Notes under the pieces: generated by a model
What the model saw: the letters and a program-made list of their open reading frames with translations, nothing else
Databases searched by the model: none
Told to the model about the DNA's origin: nothing
Origin: Pseudomonadota bacterium
GTDB lineage: Bacteria; Pseudomonadota; Alphaproteobacteria; Azospirillales; Azospirillaceae
Assembly (NCBI GenBank): GCA_023423695.1
Contig: JAFAFA010000079.1
Location: 372,001-436,000, forward strand
DNA length: 64,000 nucleotides
Direction: 5' to 3'
Made by a program: the position numbers and the translations under genes
Shown: positions 16,197 to 24,569 of the stretch, piece after piece
Numbering within the stretch: the first letter of the stretch is position 1
Layout: each line of letters starts with the position of its first letter

Positions 16197-18356
16197 TCAG
16201 CGTCCCCGTGCCCGCTCCACCGAATGGATGGCCGGGGTCGCACGCAGAGCGGCCATGATGTTGGTCAGGTGCTTGGCATCCTTCACGTCGATGTCGATCA
16301 GCAGCTCGAAATAGTCGGTGCTGCGGTTCGTGATCTTCTGATGGATGACGTTGCCCTGGTTCTTGCCGATCACCGTGAACAGTGTGCCGAGCGAGCCCTG
16401 TTCATTGGCGATGACGACGCTGATGCGGCCGACATGCTCCTCCGGCGAATCCGGTCCGGTCTCCCACGACACGTCGATCCAGCGTTCCGGCGACTCGTGG
16501 AAGCTCTCCAGGGTCTCGCAGTCGATGGTGTGGATCGTCACGCCCTTGCCGGTGGTGACGATGCCGACGATGCGGTCGCCGGGCAGCGGGTGGCAGCAGC
16601 GGGCATAATGCACGGCCATGCCGGGGATCAGGCCACGGATCGGCAGAGCCGATTCCTTGCGTGCCTTCGCCTTCGGCTTCGGCGTGCTTTCCTCCACCTC
16701 GCGGACGGTGGGGGCGGTCTGGGCCTTGTGGCCGGGAAAGACGGCGTGGAAGACCTCGCGCACGGAATGCAGGCCGGAGCCGACACCGGCCATCAGGTCG
16801 TCCACCGTCGGCTGCTGGAAGATCTTGGTAGCGGCCTCCAGAGCTTTTTCAGTGAACTCGTAGCCTTCCGACTTGAACTGCCGCATCAGCATGCCGCGGC
16901 CCAGTTCCATGTACTGGGCGCGTTGCTGGGTGCGCAGGAACTTGCGGATGCGGGCGCGGGCCTTGCCGGTGACGACGAAGCGTTCCCAGCCCGGAACCGG
17001 GGTCTGCGCCTTGGAGGTGACGATGTCGACCTGATCGCCGTTCTGCAGTTGGGTGCGCAGCGGCAGCATGCGGCCGTTGATCTTGGCACCGACGCAATGG
17101 TCGCCGACCTGCGAGTGCACGGCATAGGCGAAATCGACCGGCGTGGCGCCGCGCGGCAGCGCGATCAGGTCGCCCTTCGGCGTGAAGCAGAACACCTGGT
17201 CCTGGAACAGTTCCAGCTTGGTGTGCTCCAGGAACTCTTCCGGCTTCTGCGCATGCTCCAGGATGTCCAGAAGCTCGCGCAGCCAGCGGTACTCCCCGCC
17301 ATTCGGACGCGGCTGGTGGTCCTGCTTGTAGGCCCAGTGGGCGGCCACACCCAGCTCGGCGATCTCGTGCATGTCCTGGGTGCGGATCTGCACCTCGATC
17401 CGGTTGCGGCCGGGACCGATCACGCCGGTGTGCAGGCTGCGGTAGCCGTTGGGCTTGGGCGTGGAGATGTAGTCCTTGAAACGCCCGGGTACGACCGGAT
17501 AATGCGCGTGGACGACGCCCAGCGCCTGATAGCATTCACCGACCGAGCCAACCGTGATGCGGAAGGCCATGATGTCGGACAGCTGCTCGAAACTGACATT
17601 CTTGCGCTGCAGTTTGCGCCAGATCGAATAGGCCGACTTCTCGCGTCCCGACACCGTCGCGTCCGGCAGCCCTTCGGAGGCCAGCAATTCGCGAAGCTCG
17701 GTGATGATGGTCTGGACGCGGTTCTCGCCTTCGCTGCGCAGCCGGGCCAGCTGGGCCAGGATACTGTCGCGCGCGTCGGGGTTCAGTTCCGCGAAGGCAA
17801 GATCGTCCAGCTCGTCCTTGATCTTGTGCATGCCGATGCGCTCGGCCAAGGGCGAGTAGATTTCGATGGTTTCGCGGGCGATGCGCTTGCGCTTTTCCGG
17901 CTTCTTCAGGTGGAACAGCGTGCGCATGTTGTGAAGCCGGTCGGCCAGCTTCACCAGCAGGACGCGGATATCCTCCGACATCGCAATCACCAGCTTGCGG
18001 AAATTCTCCGCCTGCTTGGCCTGCTCGCTGTTCAGTTCCAGCCGCGACAGCTTGGTGACGCCATCGACCAGACGGGCGATTTCCTTGCCGAACACCCGCT
18101 CGATATCCTCGAGCGTGGCGACGGTGTCCTCGACCGTGTCGTGAAGCAGCGCCGTGGCGATGGTGCCGGCGTCCAGCTTCATCTGCGTCAGGATGCCGGC
18201 GACCTCCAGCGGATGGAGGAAATAGGGATCGCCCGACGCACGCGTCTGCGATCCATGCGCCTTCATGGAATAGACATAGGCGCGGTTGAGGAGATCCTCG
18301 TCGGCGTTGGGATCATACGCCTTGACGCGCTCGACAAGCTCGTACTGCCGGATCAT
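16197..18356 (-). CDS. rsh: Bifunctional (p)ppGpp synthetase/hydrolase
   Basis: 719 residues. In order: HD hydrolase domain (LLHDTVEDT, residues about 20-180), synthetase domain (YSIWRKLQRKN ... KPNGYRSLHTGV), TGS domain (FTPKGDLIALPRGATPVDFAYAVHS), a Cys-containing zinc-finger/CC region (ARCCHPLPGD) and a C-terminal ACT domain (RISVVIANEQGSLGTLFTVIGK). The intact HD motif indicates that it can break down as well as make (p)ppGpp, the single Rel/SpoT homolog typical of alphaproteobacteria. It lies just downstream of rpoZ on the same strand, a conserved pairing. Confidence 0.97.
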   Translation of the reverse strand: MIRQYELVERVKAYDPNADEDLLNRAYVYSMKAHGSQTRASGDPYFLHPLEVAGILTQMKLDAGTIATALLHDTVEDTVATLEDIERVFGKEIARLVDGVTKLSRLELNSEQAKQAENFRKLVIAMSEDIRVLLVKLADRLHNMRTLFHLKKPEKRKRIARETIEIYSPLAERIGMHKIKDELDDLAFAELNPDARDSILAQLARLRSEGENRVQTIITELRELLASEGLPDATVSGREKSAYSIWRKLQRKNVSFEQLSDIMAFRITVGSVGECYQALGVVHAHYPVVPGRFKDYISTPKPNGYRSLHTGVIGPGRNRIEVQIRTQDMHEIAELGVAAHWAYKQDHQPRPNGGEYRWLRELLDILEHAQKPEEFLEHTKLELFQDQVFCFTPKGDLIALPRGATPVDFAYAVHSQVGDHCVGAKINGRMLPLRTQLQNGDQVDIVTSKAQTPVPGWERFVVTGKARARIRKFLRTQQRAQYMELGRGMLMRQFKSEGYEFTEKALEAATKIFQQPTVDDLMAGVGSGLHSVREVFHAVFPGHKAQTAPTVREVEESTPKPKAKARKESALPIRGLIPGMAVHYARCCHPLPGDRIVGIVTTGKGVTIHTIDCETLESFHESPERWIDVSWETGPDSPEEHVGRISVVIANEQGSLGTLFTVIGKNQGNVIHQKITNRSTDYFELLIDIDVKDAKHLTNIMAALRATPAIHSVERARGR

Positions 18357-18418
18357 TCGGCCCGACCCGGCGCGCGCGGCGCCTCAGATGTGTTCGTGGT
18401 GGTTCTGTTCGAACCGAA

Positions 18419-18437
18419 GGGGAGCCGGATGCTCCCC
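18419..18437 (-). terminator. Hairpin between rpoZ and rsh
   Basis: Perfect 7-base stem GGGGAGC / GCTCCCC with loop CGGAT in the 145-base gap between rpoZ and rsh. There is no U-tract, so it may be an attenuating or RNA-processing hairpin, not a full terminator. Confidence 0.4.
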
Positions 18438-18501
18438 GCCCTTCTCTTCGGTGAGGGAGCGGCGTCGCGCCCCCTCCAGGTCCTGCGGTCGTTGTCCAGA
18501 A

Positions 18502-18936
18502 TCAGAGGTCTCCGTCGGGATCCTCGGTCATGGCGAAACCGGCGCCCGGCTCGGCGTCCATATCGGCGGCGACGTCGTCGTCCTCGCCCAACTCCTCGCC
18601 GTCGCTCTCGCTCATGCCGTCTTCATCGCCCAGCGAATTGTTGCCGCGGGCAGCCCAGTCGTTCTCGCCGGCCATCAGCTCGACGATCTCTTCTTCGGGC
18701 TCGTCCGGCTCGACATGCTTCTGGTGGCCCTTGATCAGGGCGTTCTTCAGATACTCGAGCGACACCGTCTCGTCCGCGATCTCGCGGAGCGCCACGACCG
18801 GGTTCTTGTCGTTATCGCGGTCGATCGACAGCGGAGCGCCGCTCGCGACCTCGCGGGCGCGCTGGGCAGCCATCATGACCAGCTCGAAACGGTTCGGAAC
18901 CTTCAGGACGCAATCTTCAACGGTAACGCGGGCCAT
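18502..18936 (-). CDS. rpoZ: RNA polymerase omega subunit with long acidic tail
   Basis: 144 residues. ARVTVEDCVLKVPNRFELVMMAAQRAREVASG is the omega core, which helps assemble RNA polymerase around beta-prime and is part of the ppGpp response in some bacteria. The E. coli protein has 91 residues; here about 60 more follow, strongly acidic (for example EELGEDDDVAADMDAEPG). A good promoter lies upstream at 18971-18999. It is followed by rsh on the same strand. Confidence 0.95.
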   Translation of the reverse strand: MARVTVEDCVLKVPNRFELVMMAAQRAREVASGAPLSIDRDNDKNPVVALREIADETVSLEYLKNALIKGHQKHVEPDEPEEEIVELMAGENDWAARGNNSLGDEDGMSESDGEELGEDDDVAADMDAEPGAGFAMTEDPDGDL

Positions 18937-18970
18937 GCCAGACGAACTCCGGATTCATAGGAGGCTCTAG

Positions 18971-18999
18971 ACTATATGGATGTGGCCCGATAGGTGCAA
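18971..18999 (-). promoter_or_regulatory. rpoZ promoter
   Basis: On the minus strand, -35 TTGCAC (18999-18994) and -10 TATAGT (18976-18971) are separated by exactly 17 bases. It is 35 bases upstream of the rpoZ start. Strong match to a housekeeping sigma-70 promoter. Confidence 0.75.
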
Positions 19000-19198
19000 G
19001 CGCGAACGACAGCGCTGCTGCATTGCATCAGGGGAACGATGGTGAACCTGCCTTTCACCCTGCTGAAACGACCGGCAGCCACAGTCGGCAGGGGTTGCCC
19101 CCTTGTATGTTTGCGCATGATACACTAGATTTCAAAATTGGAACGCGAGCTTTTTGCGCAAGTTCCGTCAATTTTCCACAATCAGCGATGAAAGGATT

Positions 19199-19846
19199 AT
19201 GGCATTGGAGCGCAATTCGACTTTGCCGCGTGATGTCAGCAAGTTGTTTTACAAGGAAGAGCGTCTCGCTCTTTTCATAGACGGCGCGAACCTTTATGCC
19301 GCCGCGCGATCATTGGGCTTCGATATCGATTACAAGAGGTTGCGTGACGGCTTTGCCGGAGAAGGCCGACTGGTACGCGCCTTCTACTATACCGCGCTCG
19401 TCGAGGATCAGGAGTATTCACCGATTCGTCCGCTGGTCGACTGGCTCGACTACAACGGCTACACGATGGTGACCAAGCCGACCAAAGAGTTCACTGACGC
19501 CTCCGGCCGGCGCAAGATCAAGGGAAACATGGATATCGAGCTGGCCATCGACGTGATGGAGATGGCCGACCATGTCGATCACATCCTGCTCTTCTCCGGC
19601 GACGGCGATTTCCGCCGGCTTGTGGAGGCGGTGCAGCGCAAGGGCGTGCGCTTCAGCGTCGTCAGCACGGTGCGCTCGCAGCCGCCGATGGTGGCCGACG
19701 AACTGCGCCGCCAAGCCGACAATTTCATCGAATTGCAGGAACTGGCGCCCTTCATCGCCCGCACCCACCACCACCGCGAGCAGGCTCCCCCGCACCACGA
19801 CCACCAGAGCGGCCCGACGATGTACGATCCGGACGACCGCGGCTGA
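19199..19846 (+). CDS. NYN-domain (LabA-like) putative RNase
   Basis: 215 residues from ATG 19199 (AAAGGA just upstream, tight spacing); a TTG at 19154 is the other option. ALFIDGANLYAAARSLGFDID and GNMDIELAIDVMEMADHVDHILLFSGDGDF give the conserved Asp residues of the NYN/PIN-like fold, which coordinates Mg and is expected to cut RNA. The C-terminal 30 residues are His-rich (RTHHHREQAPPHHDHQ). It is divergent from rpoZ. Family members (DUF88/LabA) are widespread in alphaproteobacteria, usually near rpoZ-rsh, but the target is not known. Confidence 0.88.
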   Translation: MALERNSTLPRDVSKLFYKEERLALFIDGANLYAAARSLGFDIDYKRLRDGFAGEGRLVRAFYYTALVEDQEYSPIRPLVDWLDYNGYTMVTKPTKEFTDASGRRKIKGNMDIELAIDVMEMADHVDHILLFSGDGDFRRLVEAVQRKGVRFSVVSTVRSQPPMVADELRRQADNFIELQELAPFIARTHHHREQAPPHHDHQSGPTMYDPDDRG

Positions 19847-19869
19847 TACCTGTACTGATGACGGCATGA

Positions 19870-19897
19870 AAAAAGGAGCGCACCGGCGCTCCTTTTT
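19870..19897. terminator. Bidirectional terminator
   Basis: Perfect 12-base stem AAAAAGGAGCGC / GCGCTCCTTTTT with loop ACCG, between the convergent NYN gene and pdxA. T-runs follow on both strands, so it should stop transcripts from both sides. Confidence 0.9.
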
Positions 19898-19916
19898 CTT
19901 TTACCGGATACGGCGT

Positions 19917-20942
19917 TCAGGGAGTGGCCGGCTTCCGCCGGTTCCGAGCCATCTCCTCCGCGGTCTTCAGCGCCGCGATCAGGCTCGTCGCGTTCGCCGC
20001 CCCGGTCCCGGCGATGTCCAGGGCCGTTCCGTGGTCGGGCGAGGTGCGGACGAAGGGCAGGCCCAGCGTGATGTTCACGCCTCCGTCGAAATCGACCGTC
20101 TTCACCGGGATCAACGCCTGATCGTGGTACATGCACAATGCTGCGTCGTAGCCGCGGCGGGCGGCGGCGTGGAACATGGTGTCGGGAGGACGCGGACCGG
20201 ACACGTCGATGCCGTCGGCGCGCAAGGCAGCGATGGCCGGGGCGATGACGTCGATCTCCTCGCGCCCCATCGCCCCGCCCTCCCCTGCATGGGGATTGAG
20301 GCCGGCGACGGCCAGCCGCGGCCGTTCGATGCCGAAGTCGCGCGCCAGCGCCGCCGCGGTGATCCGGCCGGCATGGACGATGGCGTCCGTGGTCAGCAGA
20401 TCGACCGCATCGCGCACCGACACATGGATGGTGACCGGCACGACCCGCAGGTCGGCGGCAGCCAGCATCATGATCGGCTCCTCGGTCATCCCGGCCAGAT
20501 GCGCCAGATACTCGGTATGGCCGGGATGGCGGAAGCCGGCGGCATAGAGCGACGATTTCTGGATGGGGTTGGTGACCACGGCCGTCGCCTGCCCCGCCTG
20601 CACCAGGGCGACCGCGCGGTCGATGCTGGCGATCACCGCGGCACCGTTCGCCGGGTCCGGAGTGCCGGCGGCCACCGGATGGCCGAGCCGCACCGGCAAG
20701 ACCGGCAGGGCTTGATCGAACAGCGTCACCGCTTCGCCGGGGTTTGCGATCTCCCGGACCGGCACCGCCAGTCCCAGCTTCGCCGCCAGCGCGCCCAGCC
20801 GGTCGGGATCGTCCAGAACGACGAAGGGCGGCACCGCCGCTTCATGGCGTGCCGCCCAGGCCTTCAGAGTGATCTCCCCGCCGACGCCTGCCGGCTCACC
20901 CATGGTGAGGGCCAGCGGCAGGCTGTCCGGCAGGGGGGCCAT
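19917..20942 (-). CDS. pdxA: 4-hydroxythreonine-4-phosphate dehydrogenase
   Basis: 341 residues from ATG 20942, which overlaps the surA stop (TGATG). TMGEPAGVGGE, HPGHTEYLAHLAG, GLNPHAGEGGAMG and MYHDQALIPVKT are the PdxA substrate and metal (three His) motifs. It oxidises 4-phosphohydroxy-threonine in vitamin B6 synthesis, feeding PdxJ. The usual next gene, ksgA/rsmA, is absent; the operon ends at a strong terminator. Confidence 0.96.
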   Translation of the reverse strand: MAPLPDSLPLALTMGEPAGVGGEITLKAWAARHEAAVPPFVVLDDPDRLGALAAKLGLAVPVREIANPGEAVTLFDQALPVLPVRLGHPVAAGTPDPANGAAVIASIDRAVALVQAGQATAVVTNPIQKSSLYAAGFRHPGHTEYLAHLAGMTEEPIMMLAAADLRVVPVTIHVSVRDAVDLLTTDAIVHAGRITAAALARDFGIERPRLAVAGLNPHAGEGGAMGREEIDVIAPAIAALRADGIDVSGPRPPDTMFHAAARRGYDAALCMYHDQALIPVKTVDFDGGVNITLGLPFVRTSPDHGTALDIAGTGAANATSLIAALKTAEEMARNRRKPATP

Positions 20943-22402
20943 CACAGGCGCGTCTCGATGAAGGCGGTGCGGCGCAGGTCGCGCAGATACCGGCGCGACA
21001 GCAGTTCGGCCCGCTCGTTGATCAGGTCACGCTCCACCTCCTCGCGGCCCGGCAGCTTGGCCTCCTGGATCGGCGTCGGCGCGGGCGGCGGCGGCGGAGC
21101 CGGCTGGGCTTCCGGCGGCGGCTGGATCATCGGTACGTCGCGCTTGCAGACGATCAGGATCACCGCGGCGGCCTGGCTCATCAGTACCGGACTGGCCTGA
21201 CCCAGAGGAATGCCGAGCGCGAGATTCTGCAAGCCGGGCGCCATGTCCTTGACGCGCATGGTGCCCATGTCGCCGGACTCCGGCATGCCGGTTTCCTTGG
21301 CGCGGGCCTGGAAGTCGCCACAGCTCTTGATCGACTTCCGCAGCTTTTCCGCCTGCTCCTTGACCGCCTTGGCTTGGTCCGGCGATTCGATCGGAATGAT
21401 GATCTGCTTCATGTTGACCGTGGCCTTGGCCACGTCGGGCCGCGGCTGCGGACGGGGAGCCGCCGGCTGGGCGGCGGGCATCGGCACCTCGCCGCCGCTG
21501 CTGCCGAACGGCCGCTGGCCGCGCACAAGCAGGATGTGATAGCCGGTGGCCGTGCGGATCGGCGTCGAAAGCTGACCGCCGCGCATGCCGGACAGCGCCT
21601 TGTCGACTTCCGGCGACAGTTCGCCGCTGCGCACCCAGCCGAGATCGCCGCCCGACGCGGCACCGGCGGACTGCGAGAACTGACGGGCCAGCGCCGCGAA
21701 GTTGCCGCCGCGCTTCACCTCTTCGACCAGACGCTCTGCGTTGCGGCGCACCTCGTCGTCCTGGTCGGGGCTGTCCACCGCCAGGAAGATCTCGGCGACC
21801 AGATACTCGGGCTTGCCGATGTTGGCCTTCAGCCGCTCCATCGCCGCGTCGATCTCGTCCTCACCGACGACGACCTCCTGGCGGATGCGGCGCTGCATCA
21901 CCTTCTGCCAGGCCAGCAGCGAGCGGATCTGGTCCTTCAGAGTGGAGACGGGCACGTTCTGCCGCTTCAGCATGTCCTGAAGCTGCTGGCCGTTCAGGCG
22001 GTTCTGTTCGGCGATGCGCTTGATCGCCTCGTCGATTTCGGCGGGCGAAACGGTGATGCCCAGGCGCTTGGCCTCCTGCATCTGCAGCCGCTCGTCGATC
22101 AGCAGGCGCATGACCTGCGGCGTCAGGCGCTGGATCGTGTCGGCATTGCCGGCGGCGCCGGCATTCAGCAGGGCCATACGGATGCGGGCATTGACGTCGG
22201 AGACGGAGACAACCTCATCGTTCACGACCGCGGCAATGCCCTCCGCCCCCGGCGCCCGTGCCGGGCGGGCGGATTCGTCGCCCGCCCTCGGCGCCGCGGC
22301 ACCCGCGGCGGCCTTGCTGGACTGCGCCGCAGCGGGCAGGGCCAGAAGCGCGCAGGCGGTCGCCACGGCGACGGTGGTCCGGACGGCTCGCAAACTCGAC
22401 AT
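20942..22402 (-). CDS. surA: SurA-type periplasmic chaperone / peptidyl-prolyl isomerase
   Basis: 486 residues from ATG 22402, with a Sec signal peptide (ACALLALPAAAQ). An N-terminal SurA domain (VVNDEVVSVSDVNARIRM ...) is followed by two parvulin domains: one intact (GGDLGWVRSGELSPEVDKAL ... YHILLVRG) and one degenerate (SGDMGTMRVKDMAPGLQNL). A Pro-rich insertion (QPPPEAQPAPPPPPAP) precedes the C-terminal helix. SurA escorts outer-membrane proteins, including LptD. It is coupled to pdxA, but lptD, normally just upstream, is not there. Confidence 0.93.
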   Translation of the reverse strand: MSSLRAVRTTVAVATACALLALPAAAQSSKAAAGAAAPRAGDESARPARAPGAEGIAAVVNDEVVSVSDVNARIRMALLNAGAAGNADTIQRLTPQVMRLLIDERLQMQEAKRLGITVSPAEIDEAIKRIAEQNRLNGQQLQDMLKRQNVPVSTLKDQIRSLLAWQKVMQRRIRQEVVVGEDEIDAAMERLKANIGKPEYLVAEIFLAVDSPDQDDEVRRNAERLVEEVKRGGNFAALARQFSQSAGAASGGDLGWVRSGELSPEVDKALSGMRGGQLSTPIRTATGYHILLVRGQRPFGSSGGEVPMPAAQPAAPRPQPRPDVAKATVNMKQIIIPIESPDQAKAVKEQAEKLRKSIKSCGDFQARAKETGMPESGDMGTMRVKDMAPGLQNLALGIPLGQASPVLMSQAAAVILIVCKRDVPMIQPPPEAQPAPPPPPAPTPIQEAKLPGREEVERDLINERAELLSRRYLRDLRRTAFIETRL

Positions 22403-22441
22403 GGTGCTCAAGCTCCAAAAACGGGTCGCCCGTTATTACGG

Positions 22442-22457
22442 TGGGGCCGGTGCCCCA
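22442..22457 (-). terminator. Short hairpin between lptG and surA
   Basis: Perfect 6-base stem TGGGGC / GCCCCA with loop CGGT in the 185-base gap upstream of surA. No T-run follows; a weak terminator or leader structure. Confidence 0.35.
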
Positions 22458-22587
22458 TGCAAACGGAATCGGACCTCGCCCTTTCAGTGCAAAACCAACG
22501 GGGCGGAATTATGACCGACAGGGATAATCCCGCGCTTGGCGGCGAATGGACCCACCCTTCCCGGCATGGAATCCATGGACCCTCGTC

Positions 22588-23682
22588 TCAGCCATCCTCC
22601 AGATGCAGCAGCGCCGCGGTGCCCAGCAGCAGGCTGATTCCGGCCGGGCTCCAGGCAGCCATGACGATGGGGATCGTTTCCGACATGCCGAAGGTGCGCA
22701 CCACGTCGGTCATGACGAACAGCACGAAGCCGGTCAGCACCCCGCCGGTGACCATCGCCATCGTTCCGCCCCGCCGCGGCAGCCGTAGAGAGAAGGCGGC
22801 GGCGAACAGCACCATCGCCAGAAACAGGAAGGGCTGGGCCAGCAGGGACTGGTAGTGCAGCCGGTGACGCACGGCGGGGAAGCCGGTGGTCTCCAACGTA
22901 TGGATGAAGCGCGGCAGTTCCCAGAAGGAGATCGTCTCCGGCGGGGCGAAGCTCTCCTCGATGGTCGTCATGTCGAGTTCGGTCGGGATGGTGTAGGTGT
23001 CCAGCAGTTCCGGATCCTTCTTGGCCCGGTTCAGGATGGCATCCTGCAATTCCCACTTGCGGTCCCTCAGGACGGCGCTGGGGGCGTCGATACGGCCGAG
23101 ATAGGTCTGGTCGGCGTCGAACAGGAACACGATGACGTTCGACAGTTCGAAGGTCACCGGGTTCACCAGTTCCGAATGGATGAAGAACTGCTCCTTCTCG
23201 TTGGTCTGGCGCAGCCACAGACCCGATCGGGAGATGTTCAGCGTACTCGACTGAAGCTTCAGGTATCGGTCCTGCAACTGTTCGTATTTGGCGACGAACA
23301 CCGCGCCGACCGGGTTGATCAGCGTCACCTTCACCACGCCGATGGCGGCGGCGGCGAACATCACCGGCATCAGGAACTGCCAGGCAGACACGCCGACCGC
23401 GCGCGCCACCACCAGTTCGGCGCTGCGGGTCAGCCGCCAGAAGGTGAACATGCCCGCGAACAGGATGACGAAGGGGAAGATCTGCTGGCCGATCTCCGGC
23501 AGCTTCAGCAGAGCCATCTGGATCACCAGCCCGAAGGTGACGTTCGGCTTGCTGCCGGCGCGGCGCAGCAGTTCCACCGTATCCAGCAGCAGCACGATGG
23601 CGAGCAGGATCACCATCAGCAGGCAGAACCAGACGATGAACTGCCGCCCGATGTAACGGGAAAGCGTAGGCGAGGAATACAT
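22588..23682 (-). CDS. lptG: Lipopolysaccharide export permease LptG
   Basis: 364 residues. Three membrane helices near each end flank a central periplasmic beta-jellyroll, the LptF/LptG layout: N-terminal FIVWFCLLMVILLAIVLLLDTVELLRR, and C-terminal FLFLAMVLFAAAFSL, VTGGVLTGFVLFVMTDVV and a last helix. With LptF and LptB it pulls LPS from the inner membrane. PLPEIGQQIFPFVILFAGMF fits LptG better than LptF. Neither lptF nor lptD sits beside it: upstream is a divergent acetyltransferase, downstream surA. Confidence 0.9.
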   Translation of the reverse strand: MYSSPTLSRYIGRQFIVWFCLLMVILLAIVLLLDTVELLRRAGSKPNVTFGLVIQMALLKLPEIGQQIFPFVILFAGMFTFWRLTRSAELVVARAVGVSAWQFLMPVMFAAAAIGVVKVTLINPVGAVFVAKYEQLQDRYLKLQSSTLNISRSGLWLRQTNEKEQFFIHSELVNPVTFELSNVIVFLFDADQTYLGRIDAPSAVLRDRKWELQDAILNRAKKDPELLDTYTIPTELDMTTIEESFAPPETISFWELPRFIHTLETTGFPAVRHRLHYQSLLAQPFLFLAMVLFAAAFSLRLPRRGGTMAMVTGGVLTGFVLFVMTDVVRTFGMSETIPIVMAAWSPAGISLLLGTAALLHLEDG

Positions 23683-23953
23683 GCGGTGTCCGGTCTCCGG
23701 AGCCCCGCCCGGCGCGCCGGCATGGCGCTTGGGGCGGACCGGCGGGTCACCGCGGCGACGGGGTCGGGCGCGGCACCCGCCGGAACAGGTTGCGGCTGTT
23801 TACCCCCGTTGCACAGCGATGACAACTGGGCCGGGGCGGCAAACTCCCCGGGGCTGCACCGGCGGCGTCGAATTCCTGCCTCCTTTTCCGGCTGGACTTC
23901 CTGCATCCGCACTCCAAACTGTTGGTATAGAGGCTGCACGGGAGGGTCGGTCG

Positions 23954-24532
23954 ATGACGGACACCACGGTCGCAATCCGCCAGGCACGCGCGACGGACGC
24001 TGCCGGCATGGCCCGCGTCCATGTGCAGAGCTGGCGCTCCACCTACCCCGGCCTGATCCCGGCGCAGTTCCTGGTCAACCTGTCCGAACCGCCCGCCGCG
24101 CAACGCTGGGCAGCCATCGCTGAAACGCGCGGCCCCGGCCAGGGCGCCTTCGTCGCCGTGGATGTCGCAGGTATGATCGCGGCACCCGGAAGCATTGTCG
24201 GCATCGCCTCCTTCGGCACGCGGCGGGTCGCGGTTCAGGGCCATTCAGGGGAGTTCCATGCGCTCTATCTTCTCGACGACGCAAAGGGTTACGGCATCGG
24301 ACGGCGGCTGATGGCGGCAATGGCTGACCGGTTCCTGGCCGCCGGTATCCGCTCCGCCGCGGTGTGGTGCCTGCGCGACAACCCATCGCGCTGGTTCTAC
24401 GAACGGCTGGGCGGGATCAAAGTGGCGGAACGGCCGATCCGCTTCGCCGACACCGATCTGGTGGAAATCGCCTATGGCTGGCGCGACCTGACGCCGCTTG
24501 CACGCTTGTCGGCGGGGCCGGAGGTGCGGTAG
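23954..24532 (+). CDS. GNAT-family N-acetyltransferase
   Basis: 192 residues from ATG 23954 (GGGAGGG about 10 bases upstream). ATDAAGMARVHVQSWRSTYPGLIP is typical of the N-terminus of this GNAT subgroup, and GYGIGRRLMAAM is the acetyl-CoA pyrophosphate-binding loop (Q/RxxGxG/A type). The substrate is unknown. It is divergent from lptG and 37 bases upstream of guaA on the same strand, so the two may be cotranscribed. Confidence 0.88.
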   Translation: MTDTTVAIRQARATDAAGMARVHVQSWRSTYPGLIPAQFLVNLSEPPAAQRWAAIAETRGPGQGAFVAVDVAGMIAAPGSIVGIASFGTRRVAVQGHSGEFHALYLLDDAKGYGIGRRLMAAMADRFLAAGIRSAAVWCLRDNPSRWFYERLGGIKVAERPIRFADTDLVEIAYGWRDLTPLARLSAGPEVR

Positions 24533-24569
24533 TGAGGGGACTTGAGTCCCCACGCATCAGGATTCGCCG

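Noticed and set aside
16185..18734. 849-codon plus-strand frame opposite rsh
   Set aside because: Shadow of rsh caused by high GC codon bias.
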